Source: Acidobacteriota bacterium (GTDB lineage Bacteria; Acidobacteriota; Terriglobia; Acidiferrales; UBA7541). Taken from it: a stretch of 36,671 nt of DNA. The DNA lies in assembly GCA_003140295.1 (NCBI GenBank), contig PLJR01000350.1, forward strand, positions 10,245 to 46,915, written 5' to 3'. Below, piece by piece: positions 32,539 through 36,671 of the stretch. Each line of letters begins with the position of its first letter. Within the stretch, counting starts at the first letter, position 1. Position numbers and translations under genes: made by a program. The notes below the pieces were generated by a model that worked only from the letters and a program-made list of their open reading frames with translations, was not told the DNA's origin and did no database searches.

Positions 32539-34607
32539 GCACTAAATCTCATTTTCCCGCCGGTGCCAAAAAAGGCGAGCCGGCAAAAAAACCCCATTCG
32601 CCAGCACCCGCCGGAGCCGTAAATTCGCCGGCCGACCGGCCGCAATCGAAACCGGTGCGAGGTTGGAGACAGCTGCAAAAGCTACTGCCTTACATGGCTC
32701 GATGCAAGGGCCAAGTGGCTATTGGCTTAGTTATACTCGCCGCGATGGGCATCGTGGGATCGCTGCAGCCATTGGCCTTCGGCGTCATCCTCGATTGCCT
32801 TTCCGGCAATGCCCAACCGCTCGGGCGTCTCAGCCGGATGTCGCCGCGCTTAATTCACCGGCTAATTCCGGCGTACCAGCCCTCGAGCGGCCGCACGCTG
32901 GTGATCTACTGCCTGGCCGCTCTCGCGATTGTGGCCGTGAAGGGTGTGTTCTCATTCTGGTCGCGTTGGATTCTGATCGGCCTTTCGCGGGACATCGAGT
33001 ACGACCTGCGCAACGATCTGCTCGACAGGTTGCTGCTGATGGAACCTGAATTTTATGTGCGCAACCGTACCGGCGAGCTGATGTCGCGAGCCACCAATGA
33101 CCTGAACCAGGTGCGCATGGTGCTGGGACCCGGCATCATGTATAGCGCAACTACCCTGGTAACGATGCTGCTGGCCGTCCTGCTGATGGTCCGCCTTTCG
33201 CCAACGCTGAGCTTTTGGGTGCTGATTCCCGTGCCCATTGTCGCCGCAATCGTTTGGTATTTCGGGCGCGTGATTCACTCGCTCTACGAAACCATCCAGG
33301 CGGCGTTGGCGACTCTATCCGCGAAGGCCCAGGAAAACCTGGCGGGCGTTCGGGTCATCCGGGCCTACGCGCAGGAAGAAGCGGAGATTCACGGCTTCGA
33401 CGCTCCCAATCGCGATTATGTCACGCGTAACTTGAAGTTGATTGCCGCGTGGAGCATGTTCATGCCCGCGCTGACTGCGCTGATCGGTTTGACCTTTGTG
33501 CTCGTGCTGTGGTTCGGCGGGCGCCAAGTGATTGCAGGACAGATTTCGCTGGGTGAATTTGTCGCGTTTTACGCTTACATGGTGCAGCTCGTATTTCCCA
33601 TGATTGCGCTGGGATTCGTAACCAACATTTTTCAGCGCGGCGCAGCTTCCATGGGGCGGCTGAATTATATTCTCGAAGCACAGCCGGCGATCTATGACGC
33701 TGGGGCACATTTGGCCACATCTGCGGACCGGCATAAAATCGACGGCAACGATTCCAGTGCCTCGACCACGCGAGTCACCACTGCTTCCGACGGAGAAACG
33801 AACATCCGCGGCGAAATCGAATTTCGCCATCTCGATTTCACCTATCCCACGACGCGCACCGATTTACCGGGCAATGGCTCTTCCAACAACGCCCACGCAC
33901 AAACGGGAACGCCGGTGCTCTACGACATCAATTTGCACATACCGGCAGGCTCGACTCTGGCGATCGTGGGTCCCACGGGCAGCGGAAAGAGCACGTTGGC
34001 GGCCCTTGTGGCGCGCTTGTGGGAGGCTCCGCCAGGCGCGCTGCTGATCGACGGAAAGTCCATTCGAGACTGGCCGCTGATCCACTTGCGGCGCGCGATC
34101 GGCTTTGTGCCCCAGGATACCTATCTCTTCAGCGAAACGGTGCGCGAAAACATCGCCTTTGGAGTGGAAAGCGCCGAAGAGACAGCCATTCTGCAGGCGG
34201 CGGAAACCGCCAGCATCGCGGGAGAGATTGCGGAATTCCCGGCGCGCTACGAAACCATGGTCGGAGAGCGCGGCATCACTCTTTCCGGCGGGCAGAAGCA
34301 ACGCGCCGCGCTCGCTCGCGCCGTGGTGCGTAATCCGCGAATCCTGATTTTGGACGACGCGCTCTCCAGCGTGGATACCGACACCGAAGAGCGCATCTTG
34401 CGCGGCTTGAAGGAAATGATGAAGCAGCGCACCACCATCTTGATTTCGCATCGCGTCTCGACCGTCCGCCATTCGGATCTGATCATCGTTCTCCGTGAGG
34501 GACGCATCGTCGAACGCGGCACGCACGACGAGTTACTGGCGCTGGGCGGCTATTACGAAGACCTGTATCAAAAGCAGTTGCTCGAGGAAGAGCTGGAACG
34601 CGCATGA
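32535..34607 (+). CDS. ABC exporter half-transporter, degenerate-site subunit
   Basis: 690 aa type-IV (MsbA-like) exporter. It has a Lys/Pro-rich N-tail, six TM helices (~55-360) and an NBD (~425-690). Walker A GPTGSGKST (479-487), signature LSGGQ (583-587) and H-loop His639 are canonical. The Walker B carries Asp607-Asp608 (ILILDDALSSVD), so the catalytic Glu is Asp. That is the mark of the degenerate-site subunit in heterodimeric exporters such as TM287/288 and BmrCD. A linker of about 50 residues rich in Ser/Thr/Asn precedes the NBD. It overlaps the upstream lipoprotein gene and the partner gene downstream by 4 bp each. Drug, lipid or peptide export is possible; no specificity motif is seen. 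Confidence 0.93.
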   Translation: MSTKSHFPAGAKKGEPAKKPHSPAPAGAVNSPADRPQSKPVRGWRQLQKLLPYMARCKGQVAIGLVILAAMGIVGSLQPLAFGVILDCLSGNAQPLGRLSRMSPRLIHRLIPAYQPSSGRTLVIYCLAALAIVAVKGVFSFWSRWILIGLSRDIEYDLRNDLLDRLLLMEPEFYVRNRTGELMSRATNDLNQVRMVLGPGIMYSATTLVTMLLAVLLMVRLSPTLSFWVLIPVPIVAAIVWYFGRVIHSLYETIQAALATLSAKAQENLAGVRVIRAYAQEEAEIHGFDAPNRDYVTRNLKLIAAWSMFMPALTALIGLTFVLVLWFGGRQVIAGQISLGEFVAFYAYMVQLVFPMIALGFVTNIFQRGAASMGRLNYILEAQPAIYDAGAHLATSADRHKIDGNDSSASTTRVTTASDGETNIRGEIEFRHLDFTYPTTRTDLPGNGSSNNAHAQTGTPVLYDINLHIPAGSTLAIVGPTGSGKSTLAALVARLWEAPPGALLIDGKSIRDWPLIHLRRAIGFVPQDTYLFSETVRENIAFGVESAEETAILQAAETASIAGEIAEFPARYETMVGERGITLSGGQKQRAALARAVVRNPRILILDDALSSVDTDTEERILRGLKEMMKQRTTILISHRVSTVRHSDLIIVLREGRIVERGTHDELLALGGYYEDLYQKQLLEEELERA

Positions 34608-36511
34608 GTGATTTTCGCGAAGAAGAAGCATTAGGCAAGATCTACGACTCGCACCTGGCGCGCCGGCTGTTCGGCTATTTGCGTCCGTACAAGGGCTGGG
34701 TGGCGATCGCGGCCTTACTGACCATCCCCGTAGCGCCGCTGGCCGCCGCAGGCCCCAAGCTGTTCGAAATCGCGGTGGACCGCTACATCGTGCCCGCACT
34801 GCATCACGAAATTCTTGCGCCCGTGGCCGCTCGCGGCCTGGGATGGGTATCGCTGCTATTCCTGGCCACCTTGGCGCTGGGATTCGCGTTTCAATACCTG
34901 CAGGTGCGGGTGATGCAAAAAGTCGGCCAGGAGACGATGTACGACCTGCGCCGTGAAGTGTTCGAACGCCTGCAGCGCCTGCCCATGACCTTTTACGACC
35001 GCAGCCCGGTGGGGCGGCTGGTGACGCGCGTGACCACCGATGTAGATGCACTGAACGACCTGTTCGCCTCCGGAATCAGCGCGATGGTCAACGACGCCTT
35101 CCTGCTGCTGGTGTTCGTTTTCATCATGCTGCGGATGAACTGGAGGCTGGCTCTGGCCACCTTCGCGGTACTGCCCTTTATTTTTGTGGTCACCTGGATT
35201 TTTCGGAACAAGGTTCGCGATGCCAATCGCCGCATCCGCACCGCCATCGCGCGCATCAATTCGTTCCTGCAGGAACACATCAGCGGAATGAGCGTGGTGC
35301 AGCTTTTCAACCGCGAGCGCAAATCGCGCGCGCAGTTCGCCGAGCTGAACCGCGTGCACATGGAAGCCTATAAAGACGCCATCCTGGCATATGCCCTGTT
35401 TTTCCCCGGCGTGGAATTCATCGGCGTCGTGGCCATTATCACCGTGTTTTGGTACGGCGGCTTCCTGGCGTTGGCCGGCGTAGTGCCCGTCGGCGTGCTC
35501 ATCGCGTTCATGCAGTACGCGCAGCGATTCTTCCAGCCTATCCAGGATTTGAGCGACAAGTTCAATATACTGCAGGCCGCCATGGCCGCCTCCGAACGCA
35601 TTTTCAAGCTGCTGGACGAGCCGTTGCCGCCGGCGGCAGCTGGTGCGGGACGCCACCTTGGCACCATCAAAGGCGAGATTGAATTCCGCAACGTGTGGTT
35701 CGCGTATGCCGGCAGCCCCAAGGGCGCGGAGCCTAAAGAAGAGGATTGGGTGTTGCGCGACGTTTCTTTCCGCGTCGACCCCGGCCAAACCATCGCCATC
35801 GTCGGCCACACGGGCGCCGGAAAAACCACCACCATCCAGCTTCTGCTCCGCTTTTACGACATACAGCGCGGCCAAATCCTTCTCGACGGCGTCGATATCC
35901 GCGAGCTGAACGTGCAGGATTTGCGCCGTCAATTCGGAATCGTGCTGCAGGATCCGTTTTTGTTTTCGGGAACCCTCGAATCGAACGTGCGCCTCGGCAC
36001 CGAAACCGTGGATCGCGAGGCCGTCGCGAACGCCCTGCGCGAGGTGGGACTCGAGCATTTTCTCGATTCGCTGCCGGAGGGTCTGGACACAATTGTCAGC
36101 GAGCGCGGCGCGACTTTTTCAGTAGGCCAGCGCCAGTTGGTGAGTTTCGCGCGGGCCCTGGCCCACAATCCCAAGTTTCTGATCCTTGATGAAGCCACCT
36201 CCAGCGTGGACACCCGCACCGAGTTGATGATTCGCGCGGCGCTCGATCGGCTGCTTACCGGCCGCACCGCCATTGTCATCGCACACCGCTTGAGCACCAT
36301 ACAGCACGCCGATCGCATCCTCGTATTTCACAAGAGCCGCCTGCGCGAGCAAGGCACGCACCAGGAACTCCTCGCACAGCGCGGCATTTATTACCGCCTG
36401 TACCAACTGCAGTACAAAGACCAGGAATTGCGCGTCGCCGTGCCTCCCGAATCGATTCGCGATGCCCTGGCCGGCTCCGGTGCCGGAGCACCTCGGCCCG
36501 CCGACGATTAG
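34604..36511 (+). CDS. ABC exporter half-transporter, catalytic-site subunit
   Basis: 635 aa, six TM helices (~25-320) then an NBD. Walker A GHTGAGKTT (401-409) and Walker B FLILDEATSS with catalytic Glu530 are canonical. The signature is FSVGQ (505-509) instead of LSGGQ. In a heterodimer that variant signature faces the partner's Asp608 site, so both degenerate features fall in the same ATP site and the other site is fully consensus. This complementary pattern shows that the two genes form one heterodimer. The start at 34604 overlaps the partner's stop (ATGA). Last gene of the operon; a hairpin follows 41 bp after the stop. Confidence 0.93.
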   Translation: MSDFREEEALGKIYDSHLARRLFGYLRPYKGWVAIAALLTIPVAPLAAAGPKLFEIAVDRYIVPALHHEILAPVAARGLGWVSLLFLATLALGFAFQYLQVRVMQKVGQETMYDLRREVFERLQRLPMTFYDRSPVGRLVTRVTTDVDALNDLFASGISAMVNDAFLLLVFVFIMLRMNWRLALATFAVLPFIFVVTWIFRNKVRDANRRIRTAIARINSFLQEHISGMSVVQLFNRERKSRAQFAELNRVHMEAYKDAILAYALFFPGVEFIGVVAIITVFWYGGFLALAGVVPVGVLIAFMQYAQRFFQPIQDLSDKFNILQAAMAASERIFKLLDEPLPPAAAGAGRHLGTIKGEIEFRNVWFAYAGSPKGAEPKEEDWVLRDVSFRVDPGQTIAIVGHTGAGKTTTIQLLLRFYDIQRGQILLDGVDIRELNVQDLRRQFGIVLQDPFLFSGTLESNVRLGTETVDREAVANALREVGLEHFLDSLPEGLDTIVSERGATFSVGQRQLVSFARALAHNPKFLILDEATSSVDTRTELMIRAALDRLLTGRTAIVIAHRLSTIQHADRILVFHKSRLREQGTHQELLAQRGIYYRLYQLQYKDQELRVAVPPESIRDALAGSGAGAPRPADD

Positions 36512-36552
36512 CGAGCACTTGCCGGCCTCATGATTCTCAGCCGTTTCACCGG

Positions 36553-36578
36553 GTGCGGGCTCTACTTGGAGCCCGCAT
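36553..36578 (+). terminator. Hairpin after the ABC exporter operon
   Basis: GCGGGCTC (36555-36562), loop TACTTG, GAGCCCGC (36569-36576), extendable by a T-A and a G-T pair at the base. No T-tract follows (ATAATAAAAT), so intrinsic termination is uncertain. The rest of the window to 36671 shows no gene. Confidence 0.4.
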
Positions 36579-36671
36579 AATAAAATGAACACTGGCAAAA
36601 CCACACCTCCGCCTTTTTACACAAACAGCTTAACGTCACCCGGAGTGGCCCATTTTTGCGCTTTCCGCAAA

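Noticed and set aside
34856-36058. 400-codon antisense frame inside the second ABC gene
   Set aside because: It mirrors the codon bias of a GC-rich gene and has no family features. The sense protein is an unmistakable ABC subunit.

Overview
The window looks like a chromosomal segment of a GC-rich Gram-negative bacterium, most likely an Acidobacteriota (Terriglobia-like) soil organism. This placement is an inference. It rests on the outer-membrane proteins and lipoproteins, the dnaX-ybaB-recR block preceded by the SRP RNA, PilZ proteins, a TIGR03118-type protein, and several small proteins whose pattern I associate with acidobacteria. No phage, insertion sequence, CRISPR array or rRNA was seen.

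Layout. (1) 1-629: the 3' end of a TPR protein. (2) 702-7161, minus strand: a tripartite RND efflux operon (adaptor lipoprotein, RND pump, TolC-like channel) headed by an RraA-family gene; several junctions overlap by 4 bp. (3) 7162-9880: a loose accessory stretch with a small secreted protein, two overlapping small proteins, an N-terminally truncated TIGR03118-type protein and two related hairpins. (4) 9880-21209, minus strand: the most distinctive region. It holds two mirrored modules, each with a two-TM sensor kinase, an outer-membrane beta-barrel and a cupredoxin carrying a His...CNIHPxM type-1 copper site. One module also has an OmpR-type regulator, a haem motif on its barrel and a dihaem cytochrome c. 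The two kinases share a paralogous periplasmic sensor domain. Two genes here are broken: an in-frame TGA in the cytochrome and a one-base frameshift in the hybrid kinase. (5) 21674-21748: tRNA-Gln(TTG). (6) 22083-24468: a small unknown protein, a sigma-54 activator with a receiver lacking its phospho-acceptor Asp, and a PilZ protein overlapping it by 4 bp. (7) 24541-27742: SRP RNA with its promoter, dnaX, ybaB/ebfC and recR. (8) 27883-32538: an 801-aa PilZ/coiled-coil protein, an unknown cytosolic protein, a secreted protein and a lipoprotein. (9) 32535-36511: a heterodimeric ABC exporter pair with one degenerate ATP site, followed by a hairpin.

How it works together. Region 4 reads as a signal-controlled copper-protein and cytochrome system at the cell surface. 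The kinases sense something in the periplasm, and the OmpR-type regulator may act at three 11-bp direct repeats upstream of the haem-barrel operon. The barrels, cytochrome and cupredoxins may form an electron-transfer or copper-handling route. The function is inferred from domain content. Regions 2 and 9 are export systems, and region 7 is housekeeping replication, repair and protein targeting.
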